Shown piece by piece: positions 35,275-44,081 of a stretch of DNA of 46,908 nucleotides; position 1 is the first letter of the stretch; the number at the start of each line of letters is the position of its first letter. The stretch comes from Alphaproteobacteria bacterium (GTDB lineage: Bacteria > Pseudomonadota > Alphaproteobacteria > Sphingomonadales > Kordiimonadaceae), in NCBI GenBank assembly GCA_006226495.1, contig SBGU01000033.1, positions 1-46,908 of the forward strand, read 5' to 3'. The position numbers and the translations under genes were made by a program. The notes under the pieces were generated by a model. It ran no database searches. It was given only the letters and a program-made list of their open reading frames with translations, and was not told the DNA's origin.

Positions 35275-37380
35275 CTATTCCTTGTTTGCGTTGTCGCGGT
35301 CGAAGTCGGCGAAACTTTTGCCGGCTTCCGCCAGTTCCTTGAGAAGCGGTGCCGGTTGCCACCAGCGCGGGCCATGCACGTCCTGGAAACGAAGGATGGT
35401 TTCATAAACCTGCTTCAGGCCCAGGCTGTCGGCATAATGCATGGGGCCACCGCGGTAGGGCGGGTAACCATAGCCGTTCACATACACCACATCGATATCG
35501 CTGGCGCGGTAGGCCTTGCCCTCGCCCAAGATCTTGGCTCCTTCGTTGATCAGCGCCATCATGCAGCGTTCGACAATTTCATCCGCCGACTTGGGTTTGC
35601 GTGCAATGCCGACAGCGGCGCTTTCCGCTTCGATGATCTTCATCACCTCGGGATCTGGTTTCGGCGTGCGGTCACCGGCCTCATAGGCATAGACACCGGC
35701 GCCAACCTTCAGGCCCTTGCGACCGGCTTCCACCAGCTTGTCCATCCAGTCATAGGCTTTGGTCTCGTAATTTTCGCGGCCCACGCCCTGGCGGTTGAAA
35801 TAACCGATATCGAGGCCCGCCATGTCGGACATGGTCATCGGCCCCATCGGCATGCCGAAATTATAGAGGGCTGCGTCCACTTCCTCAGGTTTCGCACCTT
35901 CGATGACACACAGCGCGGCTTCGCGCCCATAGGGCGACAGCATGCGGTTGCCGATGAAGCCATGGCATACGCCCGCGACCACACCCACCTTCTTGATGGT
36001 CTTGGCAAGGTCGACACAGGTGGCCAGCACGTCGTCAGCCGTTTTTTCGGCACGCACAATCTCCAGCAGCCGCATCACGTTGGCGGGCGAGAAGAAATGC
36101 AGGCCCAATACATCGGCGGGGCGTTTGGTCACGGCCGCGATGGCATCGATATCAAGGTAGGAGGTGTTACTGGCCAGGATGACGCCAGGCTTGGCCACGG
36201 CATCCAGCTTGGTGAAGACCTCTTTCTTGATCTCCATTTTCTCGAACACGGCCTCGATGATCAGGTCGCAGTCCGACAGGTCGTCATACGACAGGGTCGG
36301 CGTGAACAGGCCCATCAGGTCGTCGACCTTCTCCATCGGGAATTTGCCCTTGGCGGCCGAGCGTTCATAGTTGCCGCGCACGACCTTCAGGCCCCGGTCC
36401 AGCGCTTCCTGCTGCACTTCAAGGATGGTGACCGGAATGCCCGCATTGGCAAAATTCATCGCAATGCCGCCGCCCATGGTGCCGGCGCCCAGGATGCCGA
36501 CCTTGCGGATTTCACGGCGCGGCGTGTCCTTGCCGATACCCGGGATGCGGCTGATCTGGCGCTCGGCGAAGAACATATGCTGCAGCGCCCTGGCCTGCGG
36601 GTTGGCAAAACATTCCATGAACAGCTCGCGCTCGCGCTTCAGGCCGGCCTCAAGCGGCAGCTCAACCGCTGCTTCGACGCACTGGATGCAGCGCTCTGGC
36701 GCAAAATAGCCCCGCGTCTGGCGCGCAACCGACTTGCGGAAGGCCGCGAACATTTCGGGGCTGGCCTCCGACTTGTCGATGGCGATCTCGCCGGTGCGGC
36801 GCACACCCTTGGCAATGGCGCCTTCGGCGAAAGCCAGCGCGGCGCCAACCAGATCGTCTTCCACCAGTTCGTCCAGCACACCCCAAGCCAGCGCTTCCCT
36901 GGCGCTGATATGACGGCCGGAAATGATGGCATCAAGGGCGTTCTTTGCCCCGGCAATGCGCGGCAGGCGCTGGGTGCCGCCGGCGCCCGGCAGGATGCCC
37001 AGTTTCACTTCAGGCAGGCCAACCTTTGCGGACGGCACGGCAATGCGGTAATGGCACGACAGCGCGACCTCGAGCCCACCACCCAGGGCGGTGCCATGGA
37101 TCGCCGCCACAACAGGTTTGTCCATCGCTTCGATGCGGTTCACTACCTCGATCAGGCCCGGCTCCTTCGGGGCCTGTCCGAATTCGCGGATATCGGCGCC
37201 CGCGATGAAGGTGCGGCCGGCACAGGCGATCACGATCGCCTTGCAGCTATCGTCGCCCGCCAGTTCGTTCATCTGGTTCAGCAGCCCTTCGCGCACTGAA
37301 TGCGACAGCGCATTCACAGGCGGATTGTCGACGGTGATCAGCGCGATATTGCCGCGCATTTCCCTGGTTACTGTTTGCAT
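35275..37380 (-). CDS. Bifunctional enoyl-CoA hydratase / 3-hydroxyacyl-CoA dehydrogenase (FadJ/FadB-like)
   Basis: 701-residue beta-oxidation multienzyme protein acting in the cytoplasm on acyl-CoA thioesters. The N-terminal crotonase domain has GTALGGGLEVALSCHYRIA and LPEVKLGILPGAGGTQRLPR with both catalytic Glu residues. The dehydrogenase domain begins with a Rossmann motif GAGTMGGGIAMNFANAGIPV near residue 298. Then come NTSYLDIDAIA, LGLHFFSPANVMRLLEIV with the catalytic His, and a second C-terminal dehydrogenase domain (NGYGYPPYRGGPMHYAD). It lacks any lipase or isomerase insert. AGGGGAAG precedes the ATG. It is the middle gene between the thiolase (35 bp upstream) and the SDR (3 bp downstream). 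Confidence 0.95.
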   Translation of the reverse strand: MQTVTREMRGNIALITVDNPPVNALSHSVREGLLNQMNELAGDDSCKAIVIACAGRTFIAGADIREFGQAPKEPGLIEVVNRIEAMDKPVVAAIHGTALGGGLEVALSCHYRIAVPSAKVGLPEVKLGILPGAGGTQRLPRIAGAKNALDAIISGRHISAREALAWGVLDELVEDDLVGAALAFAEGAIAKGVRRTGEIAIDKSEASPEMFAAFRKSVARQTRGYFAPERCIQCVEAAVELPLEAGLKRERELFMECFANPQARALQHMFFAERQISRIPGIGKDTPRREIRKVGILGAGTMGGGIAMNFANAGIPVTILEVQQEALDRGLKVVRGNYERSAAKGKFPMEKVDDLMGLFTPTLSYDDLSDCDLIIEAVFEKMEIKKEVFTKLDAVAKPGVILASNTSYLDIDAIAAVTKRPADVLGLHFFSPANVMRLLEIVRAEKTADDVLATCVDLAKTIKKVGVVAGVCHGFIGNRMLSPYGREAALCVIEGAKPEEVDAALYNFGMPMGPMTMSDMAGLDIGYFNRQGVGRENYETKAYDWMDKLVEAGRKGLKVGAGVYAYEAGDRTPKPDPEVMKIIEAESAAVGIARKPKSADEIVERCMMALINEGAKILGEGKAYRASDIDVVYVNGYGYPPYRGGPMHYADSLGLKQVYETILRFQDVHGPRWWQPAPLLKELAEAGKSFADFDRDNANKE

Positions 37381-37415
37381 TTCTGCTTCCCCTACATCTC
37401 AAAATCTGTTGGGCC

Positions 37416-38621
37416 TCAGACCCGTTCCAGCACCATCGCGATACCCTGCCCGACCCCGATACACATGGTCGCGAGGCCATAGCGCGCCTTCTGGGCCCGC
37501 AATTCATGCGCAAGGCTGAGCGCGATGCGCGCCCCCGACATGCCCAGCGGGTGTCCAAGCGCGATGGCGCCCCCGTTCGGGTTGATATGGTCTCCATCGT
37601 CCGGCAGGCCCAGACCACGAATACACGCGAGCGACTGGGCAGCGAAGGCTTCGTTAAGCTCAATTATATCGATATCGCCAAGTGCCAAGCCCAAACGCGA
37701 CAAAAGCTTCTGTGTCGCCGGCACCGGGCCGATGCCCATGGTGCGCGGCGGCACGCCCGCCACGGCGGCACCGACAATGCGTGCCATCGGGGTCAGGCCA
37801 TGCCTGCGGGCGGCGTCTTCGCTGGCGACGATCAGCGCGGCTGCACCATCGTTGGTGCCGGAAGCGTTACCCGCAGTGACCGTGCCGCCGGCCCGGAACG
37901 GTGCCTTCAGGCGCGCAAGCGCCTCAAGGCTGGTATCAGGGCGCGGGTGTTCGTCCTCGGCCACCAGAATGGGATCGCCCTTGCGCTGCGGGATGCTGAC
38001 CGGGACTATTTCGCAGTCGAAACGACCTCGGTCCATCGCGGCGGCGGCGCGCATTTGCGAGCGGTAGGCGAAGGCATCCTGGTCGGCACGGCTGATCGAA
38101 AATTCCTCAGCCAGGTTCTCGGCGGTTTCCGGCATACTGTCGGTACCATAAGCCGCCTGAAGGGCCGGGTTGATGAAGCGCCAGCCGATGGTGGTGTCGT
38201 AAAGTTCGGCATTGCGGGAGAAGGCTGCATCGGCCTTGCCCATCACGAACGGCGCGCGCGACATGCTTTCGACACCACCGGCGATGGTCAGCGCCCCCTC
38301 GCCCGATTTCACCACACGCGCGGCCTGCGCGATGGCATCAAGGCCCGAACCACACAGCCGGTTCACTGTGACCGCAGGCACTTCCTTCGGCAGGCCGGCC
38401 AGAAGGGCAGCCATGCGGCCGACATTCCTGTTGTCCTCGCCCGCCTGGTTGGCACAGCCATAGAACAGGTCGTCCACCGCCTGCCAGTCGACATCCGGAT
38501 TGCGGACCATCAATGCCTGCAGGGGCTTGGCGCCCAGGTCGTCCGTGCGCACGCTTGAAAGCCCACCGCCATAACGTCCCACCGGGGTGCGGATACCGTC
38601 GCAGATGAATGCCTCGCTCAT
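37416..38621 (-). CDS. Acetyl-CoA C-acyltransferase, 3-oxoadipyl-CoA thiolase type (PcaF/PaaJ-like)
   Basis: 401-residue thiolase that cleaves a 3-oxoacyl-CoA with CoA to acetyl-CoA and a shortened acyl-CoA. The nucleophile Cys is in [12 protein letters not shown], the second active-site His in [16 protein letters not shown] and the third Cys in [16 protein letters not shown]. The opening [50 protein letters not shown] and FDTTIGWRF-like (YDTTIGWRF) segments are those of PcaF/PaaJ, which release succinyl-CoA and acetyl-CoA from 3-oxoadipyl-CoA. No pca or paa genes adjoin it, so the genuine substrate may be a broader fatty acyl-CoA. GGAAGGA precedes the start. It is the first gene of its operon. 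Confidence 0.92.
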   Translation of the reverse strand: MSEAFICDGIRTPVGRYGGGLSSVRTDDLGAKPLQALMVRNPDVDWQAVDDLFYGCANQAGEDNRNVGRMAALLAGLPKEVPAVTVNRLCGSGLDAIAQAARVVKSGEGALTIAGGVESMSRAPFVMGKADAAFSRNAELYDTTIGWRFINPALQAAYGTDSMPETAENLAEEFSISRADQDAFAYRSQMRAAAAMDRGRFDCEIVPVSIPQRKGDPILVAEDEHPRPDTSLEALARLKAPFRAGGTVTAGNASGTNDGAAALIVASEDAARRHGLTPMARIVGAAVAGVPPRTMGIGPVPATQKLLSRLGLALGDIDIIELNEAFAAQSLACIRGLGLPDDGDHINPNGGAIALGHPLGMSGARIALSLAHELRAQKARYGLATMCIGVGQGIAMVLERV

Positions 38622-38704
38622 GATTTCTGTGTTCCTTCCGTTAGGCCGCCTTCAGCTTCAGGGCATAAGCTAACCCGCCGGGACCGAATTTCCAGTCTGT
38701 GATA

Positions 38705-38732
38705 CAGATGTGCGGCATGCGCCCGACATCTG
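38705..38732. promoter_or_regulatory. Inverted repeat in the divergent thiolase/acyl-CoA dehydrogenase promoter region
   Basis: CAGATGT (38705-38711) and ACATCTG (38726-38732) form a perfect 7-bp inverted repeat with 14 bp between. It lies 84 bp upstream of the thiolase start and 60 bp upstream of the acyl-CoA dehydrogenase start. It is a candidate operator for a shared fatty-acid-degradation regulator. Confidence 0.35.
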
Positions 38733-38791
38733 CGCTTGATAATCTAATCACCCGCATTAACTTCATGCCCAACAGGGAAGGAAGAACCATC

Positions 38792-39943
38792 ATGGCGCTT
38801 GATCAGGAAACACTGGACCAGCTTCTGGGCACGCTCGACCGTTTTGTAAAAGAACGGCTGATCCCGGCGGAACGCACGGTGGCCGACACGGACGCCATTC
38901 CGGCTGAAATCCTGAAGGATATCCGCGACCTGGGCCTGTTTGGCCTGTCGATCCCTGAAGATTTCGGCGGCCTTGGCCTCAATATGACTGAAGAGGTCGA
39001 GGTGGCGATGATCATCGGCCAGGCCGCACCGGCCTTCCGCTCCATTTTCGGCACCAATGTGGGTATCGGCAGCCAGGCCATTGTGCTGGATGGCACCGAC
39101 GCCCAGAAGGCCGATTACCTGCCGCGCCTGGCAAGCGGCGAGCTGATCGGGTCCTTCTGCCTCACCGAACCCGAAGCCGGTTCTGACGCCGGTTCCCTGA
39201 AAACCAGCGCCCGGCGTGATGGTGACCATTTCATCCTGAACGGCACCAAACGCTTCATCACCAACGCGCCCTTGGCCGGCCTGTTCACGGTGATGGCGCG
39301 CACCGACGCCGACAGCCGCGACGCACGCGGTGTTTCCGCCTTCCTGGTTGAAGCAGGCACGCCTGGCCTTTCGGTCGGCAAGCCGGAGAAAAAAATGGGC
39401 CAGCAGGGTGCGCCCGTGGCCGATGTGATTTTCGACAATTGCCGCGTGCCGGCCGCCAACATCATCGGTGGGCGCGAAAACATGGGCTTCAAGACAGCCA
39501 TGAAGGTGCTGGACAAAGGCCGCCTGCATATCGCCGCCGTCTGCACAGGCCTGGCCCGCCGCATGCTGGCGGACACCGTGCGCTATGCCAAGGACCGGCG
39601 CCAGTTCGGGGGCGCGCTCAGCGATTTCCAGCTTGTGCAGGCCATGATCGCGGACAGCGAGATGGAAATCTATGCCGCAGAATGCATGATCCGCGACGCC
39701 GCGCGGGCGCGCGACCGGGGCGAGGACACCAAACGCAAGGCAAGCTGCGCCAAGCTGTTCGCTTCTGAAATGGTGGGCCGGGTCGCTGACAGGGCGGTTC
39801 AGATCCATGGCGGCGCCGGTTATATTGCCGATTATGGCATCGAGCAGCTATACCGCGACGTGCGCCTGTTCCGCATCTATGAAGGCACCAGCCAGATCCA
39901 GCAGATCATCATCGCCAAAGACGTGATCGCGGCAGCCGACTGA
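38792..39943 (+). CDS. Acyl-CoA dehydrogenase
   Basis: 383-residue FAD flavoprotein that introduces the alpha-beta double bond into acyl-CoA, the first beta-oxidation step. It contains LTEPEAGSDAGSLKTSA (FAD/substrate loop) and NGTKRFITNAP. LARRMLADTVRYAKDRRQFGGALSDFQLVQ is in the C-terminal helical domain, and RLFRIYEGTSQIQQIIIAKDVI carries the catalytic Glu in YEGTS. The ATG at 38792 was chosen because GGAAGGAAGAACC precedes it; an upstream in-frame ATG at 38699 would add 31 residues of no family character. It is divergent from the thiolase operon and is functionally paired with it. Chain-length specificity is unknown. Confidence 0.96.
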   Translation: MALDQETLDQLLGTLDRFVKERLIPAERTVADTDAIPAEILKDIRDLGLFGLSIPEDFGGLGLNMTEEVEVAMIIGQAAPAFRSIFGTNVGIGSQAIVLDGTDAQKADYLPRLASGELIGSFCLTEPEAGSDAGSLKTSARRDGDHFILNGTKRFITNAPLAGLFTVMARTDADSRDARGVSAFLVEAGTPGLSVGKPEKKMGQQGAPVADVIFDNCRVPAANIIGGRENMGFKTAMKVLDKGRLHIAAVCTGLARRMLADTVRYAKDRRQFGGALSDFQLVQAMIADSEMEIYAAECMIRDAARARDRGEDTKRKASCAKLFASEMVGRVADRAVQIHGGAGYIADYGIEQLYRDVRLFRIYEGTSQIQQIIIAKDVIAAAD

Positions 39944-39976
39944 CTGCCGCGATCCCTGCGCGTCATTCCGTGCGCC

Positions 39977-40972
39977 CTACTCCTTGCGCACGAATTCGTC
40001 CAGGATGGCGCGGGTTTCCACCATGGCTTCATCCACCGATTCCTTGCCGTTTTTCACGGCAGCAGCCTCGGCCAGGATTTTGGTATACATCGGCTCGGGT
40101 TCGCCCTTGATGGTCAGGCCGAACACCCGGTTGGCGGCTTCGATGCCCGACCATTCGGCACGCACACGCGCCCAATAGTCCTTGGTCTGGTCCCAATAAT
40201 TTTCCGCCACCTCGGCATCGATACCGCTGGTGTGGTTATAGGTATTGAGGCCCGTTTCGCGGGCGATCACATGCGGGTTTTCGCCGATCACCAGCTTGGT
40301 ATTGTCCTGTTCGTGCACCCATCCCGTGGGGGTCAGCGCATGGCGGTTGACGGCCACCATGACATCATAGTCGTCGCGCTTGGTGGCTTCGCGGCGCGGC
40401 AGCGGGCGCCATGTGGCCGGCGAGGTCCAACTGGAAAGCCCGGCGGTGTGATCCCAGGCCGCCAGCGCCGCATAACGCGGGCCGTCGTCGACCTGATAGA
40501 CGAGCTGTGCCCATTTTCCCTTGCGTTCCGAAAGGCTTAGGTCCCGCATGCGCCAGGTGTTATGGCCGATATATTCGAAGATTTTTTCGGGTTCATAGAC
40601 CCAGTCCTGCCGCCAGTGTTTGATCGGGAAGCGTTCTTCGCCGCCGACGATCAGGATATGCTGCAGGCTGATGAAACGGCCGGTATCCCCGATCACCCGC
40701 ACGATCTCGTGTGCGCCGGTCTCATATGCATCCTTCAGGTGATAGTCCGGCTGGAAGGCCACGGTTTCCTTGAAGGAAAAGGTGACCGCATAGTCGCCGG
40801 TCATGGCCAGAATGGCCTTGCGGTCCGCTTCGAATTGCGCCTCGGTGGCCACGGCTGAAGATGTTGCATCTGCAACAGAAACCGGGTGCCCGCCTGTTGC
40901 GCATGCAGCCAAAAGGCCGAGTGCCAGGACACCGCCCAGCGCGCGGCCCATGAATTTTTTTGTCTGGTTCAT
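39977..40972 (-). CDS. DUF6607-like lipoprotein beside the heme receptor
   Basis: 331-residue predicted lipoprotein. A basic N-terminus and hydrophobic stretch end in the lipobox LLAACATGG (Cys24). The mature part, rich in Trp, Tyr and Asp, has TGDYAVTFSFKETVAF, ISLQHILIVGGEERFPIKHWRQDWVYEP and NTWRMRDLSLSERKGKWAQLVYQVDDGPRYAA. I recognise this as the uncharacterised DUF6607 type. It diverges from a TonB receptor of the heme class, and two Fur-like boxes lie between them, so it is probably iron-regulated. A role in heme or iron handling at the outer membrane is inference. Confidence 0.72.
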   Translation of the reverse strand: MNQTKKFMGRALGGVLALGLLAACATGGHPVSVADATSSAVATEAQFEADRKAILAMTGDYAVTFSFKETVAFQPDYHLKDAYETGAHEIVRVIGDTGRFISLQHILIVGGEERFPIKHWRQDWVYEPEKIFEYIGHNTWRMRDLSLSERKGKWAQLVYQVDDGPRYAALAAWDHTAGLSSWTSPATWRPLPRREATKRDDYDVMVAVNRHALTPTGWVHEQDNTKLVIGENPHVIARETGLNTYNHTSGIDAEVAENYWDQTKDYWARVRAEWSGIEAANRVFGLTIKGEPEPMYTKILAEAAAVKNGKESVDEAMVETRAILDEFVRKE

Positions 40973-41047
40973 CTGAAATCCAACCCCTTGTGGTTCGCGT
41001 CATTCCGCCCCGATGTACCGAATGCTGCCCTTAATTGCAATTAATAT

Positions 41048-41062
41048 TGCGAGTCATTCTTA
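41048..41062. promoter_or_regulatory. Fur-like box 1
   Basis: TGCGAGTCATTCTTA matches the 7-1-7 Fur site form TGAGAAT-C-ATTCTCA in most positions. It lies between the divergent lipoprotein and heme-type receptor genes, 82 bp before the receptor start codon. Confidence 0.6.
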
Positions 41063-41101
41063 TTTTAATTGATCCCTTGCCGTCCCGGCGCTATAGCTTC
41101 C

Positions 41102-41116
41102 TGCGACTCATTCTTA
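41102..41116. promoter_or_regulatory. Fur-like box 2
   Basis: TGCGACTCATTCTTA differs from box 1 by a single base and lies 54 bp further along, 28 bp before the receptor ATG. The right half (CATTCTTA) is identical in both, in the same orientation. Confidence 0.6.
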
Positions 41117-41143
41117 ACAATAAACAGGTCAGGGAGACCAACC

Positions 41144-43246
41144 ATGAACATCCGCTTCCCGCTTGCCGGTGCCCGCGCCCATGCGCTTGCCTTCGGTGCA
41201 TCCCTGCTGGCGCTGGCACCTGCAGCGCAGGCAGAAACCCTGGACAGCGACCTGCCCGAGGAGATCACCGTCACCGCCACCAAAAGCCCGTCCAGCGCCT
41301 TCGAGCATCCGGGATCGGTGAGCGTGCTGACCAAGGAAGAGATCGACGATTTTGTCGCTTCCTCCATTTCCGACCTGTTTGAAACCATGCCGGGCGTCGT
41401 CTTTTCCGGCGGCCCGCGCCGGAACGGCGAAATGCCGGTGGTGCGCGGGCTTGAAGGCGAAGGTGTGCTGGTGATGTTCGACGGCGTGCGCCAGAGTTTT
41501 GTTTCGGGCCATGACGGCCGTTTCTTCATCGAGCCCGACCTTCTGAAAGCCGCCGAGGTGGTGCGCGGCTCCGGCTCGGCGCTTTATGGTTCCGGCGCAC
41601 TGGGCGGGGTGATCGCCTTTGAAACCGTGGATGCCGCCGATCTCCTTGAAGAAGGCGATACCTTCGGCCTCAGGCTCAAGGGCGGATACCAGGATGTGAA
41701 CGGCGAATGGATGACCGGCGCCACCCTGTTTGGCCGCACGGACGATGGCCGCCTGGACGGTGTCGCCAGCCTGAGCTACCGCAATTCGGGCGATATCGCG
41801 CTCGGGAGCGACGCCAGCCTGCAGTCGGACGATAAGCTGGCCTCGGGCCTTGTCAAAACCAGCTTCAAGCTGTCCGACGCCTTCTCGGGCGACCTGGCCT
41901 GGCTGCATTACAGCAACGACGCTTACGAACCCAACAATGCCCAGGGCAGTTCGACCGGCGACATGGCCAACAAGACCACGGACAGCGACACCTATCGCAT
42001 CGGGCTGAATTTTGCGCCCAAGGACAATAACTGGATCGACGCCCGCCTGACCGCCTTCAAGAACGACGTAAAGGTAGAAAAGGATTTCGACGACAGCGAC
42101 CGCGTCTCCACCCGCACGGTCGACAGCTATGGAATCGTGATCGACAACCGCAGCCGGTTCGACCTCGGCGCCGCCAGCAGCCTCGTCTTCACCTATGGCG
42201 CCGAATATTATGAGGACGAACAGGTCGGACGCGACAACCAGAGCGACGACGGCAGCCTGGGTGGCGTGCCGGACGCCACGGCCAAGACCACCGGCCTGTT
42301 CCTGCAGGCGGACCTGAGCACCGAAACCGCGCTTGGCCGTTTCAACCTGATCCCCGCCGTGCGTTATGACAGCTTCAAGAACCACAGCGCCGACGGCACC
42401 CTGGATACCGACGACCATGCCACCTCGCCCAAGGTCGCGCTGGCATGGCACCCGGCCAGATGGCTGATGCTGTTCGGCAGCTATTCCGAAGCCTTCCGCG
42501 CGCCTTCCTTCAATGAACTGTTCGCAGACGGCACCCACTTTGTGATCCCGCTGGGGCCGGGTGTCGAGGCACCCAACTATTTTGTGCCGAACCTGGACCT
42601 TAAACCCGAACAGTCCGAAAGCTGGGAATGGGGCGCCGGTGTCACGTTCGAAAACCTGTTGGTGGACGGCGACCGGTTCGCAGCCAAGGGCAGCTATTTC
42701 AAATCGGATGTCACGAACCTCATTGACCTGGCCGTCGATTTCGAATTTTCGCCGTCCTGTTTTGTGCCCAGCATTCCCCTGCCCTGCACCGCAGGCACCA
42801 GCCATAATGCCAACACCACAAACGCGCGGCTGGACGGGTTCGAACTGGAAGCCACCTACAGCGGCAGCCGCTTCCAACTGGGGGCCGGTTATTCCACCAT
42901 CGACGGCATCAACAAGGACACGGGTGATTATGTCGGCATTCTGTCGCCCAACCGGCTGGACCTGAATGCGGCGGTGAAACTGCCGGAAATCGACAGCCAG
43001 ATTGGCGCACGGGCGCAGTTTGCCGGCACATTCGACAAGGTGAATGACACCGCCGACGAGCGGGACTCCTATGAAAAGTTCGACCTGTATTTTGTCTGGG
43101 CACCACGCGAGGGTGCGCTCAAGGGCTTCCGCGTCGACCTTGCCGCCAACAACCTGTTCGATACGGACTATGAGCGGGTTTATGCCGGTGTCTCCGAACC
43201 CGGCCGCAACCTGAAGGCCGTGCTGAGCTGGACAGGTTCCTTCTAG
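41144..43246 (+). CDS. TonB-dependent receptor, heme/hemoglobin class
   Basis: 700-residue outer-membrane receptor with signal peptide (HALAFGASLLALAPAAQAE) and a TonB box region (LPEEITVTATKSPSSAFEHPGSV). The plug has MPVVRGLEGEGVLVMFDGVRQSF and VVRGSGSALYGSGALGGVIAFET. The barrel carries FRAPSFNELF (from about residue 451) and a PNLDLKPEQSESWE segment (from about residue 482). These correspond to the FRAP and NPNL boxes of heme/hemoglobin receptors. It ends in an aromatic residue (WTGSF). The ATG at 41144 follows AGGGAGACCAACC. It diverges from the DUF6607-like lipoprotein and has Fur-like boxes upstream, which fits iron starvation control. No heme ABC transporter, hemS-like or heme oxygenase gene is in the window. 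Confidence 0.92.
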   Translation: MNIRFPLAGARAHALAFGASLLALAPAAQAETLDSDLPEEITVTATKSPSSAFEHPGSVSVLTKEEIDDFVASSISDLFETMPGVVFSGGPRRNGEMPVVRGLEGEGVLVMFDGVRQSFVSGHDGRFFIEPDLLKAAEVVRGSGSALYGSGALGGVIAFETVDAADLLEEGDTFGLRLKGGYQDVNGEWMTGATLFGRTDDGRLDGVASLSYRNSGDIALGSDASLQSDDKLASGLVKTSFKLSDAFSGDLAWLHYSNDAYEPNNAQGSSTGDMANKTTDSDTYRIGLNFAPKDNNWIDARLTAFKNDVKVEKDFDDSDRVSTRTVDSYGIVIDNRSRFDLGAASSLVFTYGAEYYEDEQVGRDNQSDDGSLGGVPDATAKTTGLFLQADLSTETALGRFNLIPAVRYDSFKNHSADGTLDTDDHATSPKVALAWHPARWLMLFGSYSEAFRAPSFNELFADGTHFVIPLGPGVEAPNYFVPNLDLKPEQSESWEWGAGVTFENLLVDGDRFAAKGSYFKSDVTNLIDLAVDFEFSPSCFVPSIPLPCTAGTSHNANTTNARLDGFELEATYSGSRFQLGAGYSTIDGINKDTGDYVGILSPNRLDLNAAVKLPEIDSQIGARAQFAGTFDKVNDTADERDSYEKFDLYFVWAPREGALKGFRVDLAANNLFDTDYERVYAGVSEPGRNLKAVLSWTGSF

Positions 43247-43279
43247 GCCCGAATTCCCGGCCTCCAGATGGGCCCATCC

Positions 43280-43414
43280 TCAATGCAGGATGGTGGGGGC
43301 CAGATGGCGGGTGAACAGGGCAACCGGTTCACCCGCCAGCTCCTCTGCGAAATTTTCGCCGGCATTCCATTTTGCCGGCACGACCGGCAAGGCGTCCCAA
43401 TTGGGGAATTTCGG
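43280..43414 (-). other. Short gene-like open segment, possible remnant or small protein
   Basis: Within the 484-bp gap 43247-43730 the minus strand is open for 44 codons between TAG and TGA. It encodes PNWDALPVVPAKWNAGENF and, a little later, LAGEPVALFTRHLAPTILH, which looks like a real protein end rather than random translation. A GTG at 43381 would allow a 33-residue product, without a clear ribosome site. It could be the C-terminal remnant of a lost gene or a small protein. The same DNA forms two hairpins (43274-43293 and 43305-43338) lacking a T-run, which may help end receptor transcription. The remainder of the gap (43415-43730) is AT-richer upstream sequence with nothing else I recognise. 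Confidence 0.25.
43305..43338. repeat. 12-bp inverted repeat downstream of the heme-type receptor
   Basis: TGGCGGGTGAAC and GTTCACCCGCCA pair perfectly around a 10-nt loop. A second hairpin CCATCCT/AGGATGG (43274-43280 with 43287-43293) lies just before it. There is no T-tract, so it is not a classical terminator. Confidence 0.6.
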
Positions 43415-43730
43415 CTACCGTGCCGCCCCGAAACGCCGGCGATTTCACGCCATGCGGCCGGCCTTACTGCCGGCTTAGCCCTGCGCGCAAAAAAATCTGA
43501 ATCATTGCCGTCTAAATTGCATCCACCGTGGCGCGCAAACACGCCGGACGCGGCCGTCTGCGCAGCGTTGGCGCAGCCTTGGCTATGGGCAACGGGCCGT
43601 CATGACATGCCGCCGAAGCCAGGTGGCAAGGTGACAATTTATTTACATTTTTATGGAATTATTGCCTACAACACAAGCATGGCCCTAAAAAGACAAAATG
43701 ATTCAGCGACCGATAGAAACAGACAAAGAT

Positions 43731-44081
43731 ATGAAACCGTACCTGAAGAAGGCGTTCCGGGAAGAAATGGCGCAGGCGAAGAGCTTCTACCATACCGGGC
43801 ATTATCGGGACAGTTTCCGCCATCTCGAGCGGGCACACATTCTCGGACAGCGCCATTTTGCACCGCACCTGCAGACCCATTGGTGGATGCTGAAGGTGGG
43901 CTATCGCACCCGTGACATGCGTGAACTGCTTGGCCAGTTCCTGCGCCTGGCCGGCTGCCTTGGTTCGCTAATCGGCAAGGTACCGCTTGGCAACACGGGG
44001 GGCGCCAATGTCAGCCCGGTCAAATCCATGCCGATCCCGCAAGACCTGGCGGCGATCCTCGACGACCCCCGCTCCTTCTAG
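43731..44081 (+). CDS. DUF3703 family protein
   Basis: 116-residue soluble protein of the uncharacterised DUF3703 family. The recognisable core is FRHLERAHILGQRHFAPHLQTHWWMLKVGYRTRDMRELLGQ. After it come the conserved GSLIGKVPLGNTGGANVSPVKSMPIP and a short acidic tail (AAILDDPRSF). The N-terminal helix FREEMAQAKSFYHTGHYRDSF resembles a TPR-like hairpin. The ATG at 43731 best matches family starts; an ATG at 43698 would add 11 residues, and neither has a good ribosome site. Its TAG stop shares the palindrome CTAG with the stop of the convergent molybdenum hydroxylase gene. The function is unknown. Confidence 0.85.
   Translation: MKPYLKKAFREEMAQAKSFYHTGHYRDSFRHLERAHILGQRHFAPHLQTHWWMLKVGYRTRDMRELLGQFLRLAGCLGSLIGKVPLGNTGGANVSPVKSMPIPQDLAAILDDPRSF

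Noticed and set aside
34621-37299. An 892-codon open frame on the plus strand
   Set aside because: It mirrors the fadJ-like gene and part of the SDR gene, which have clear catalytic motifs on the minus strand.
43268-43915. A 215-codon plus-strand open frame overlapping the DUF3703 start
   Set aside because: It has no domain-like sequence, runs through an AT-rich intergenic stretch and overlaps the convincing DUF3703 frame out of phase.
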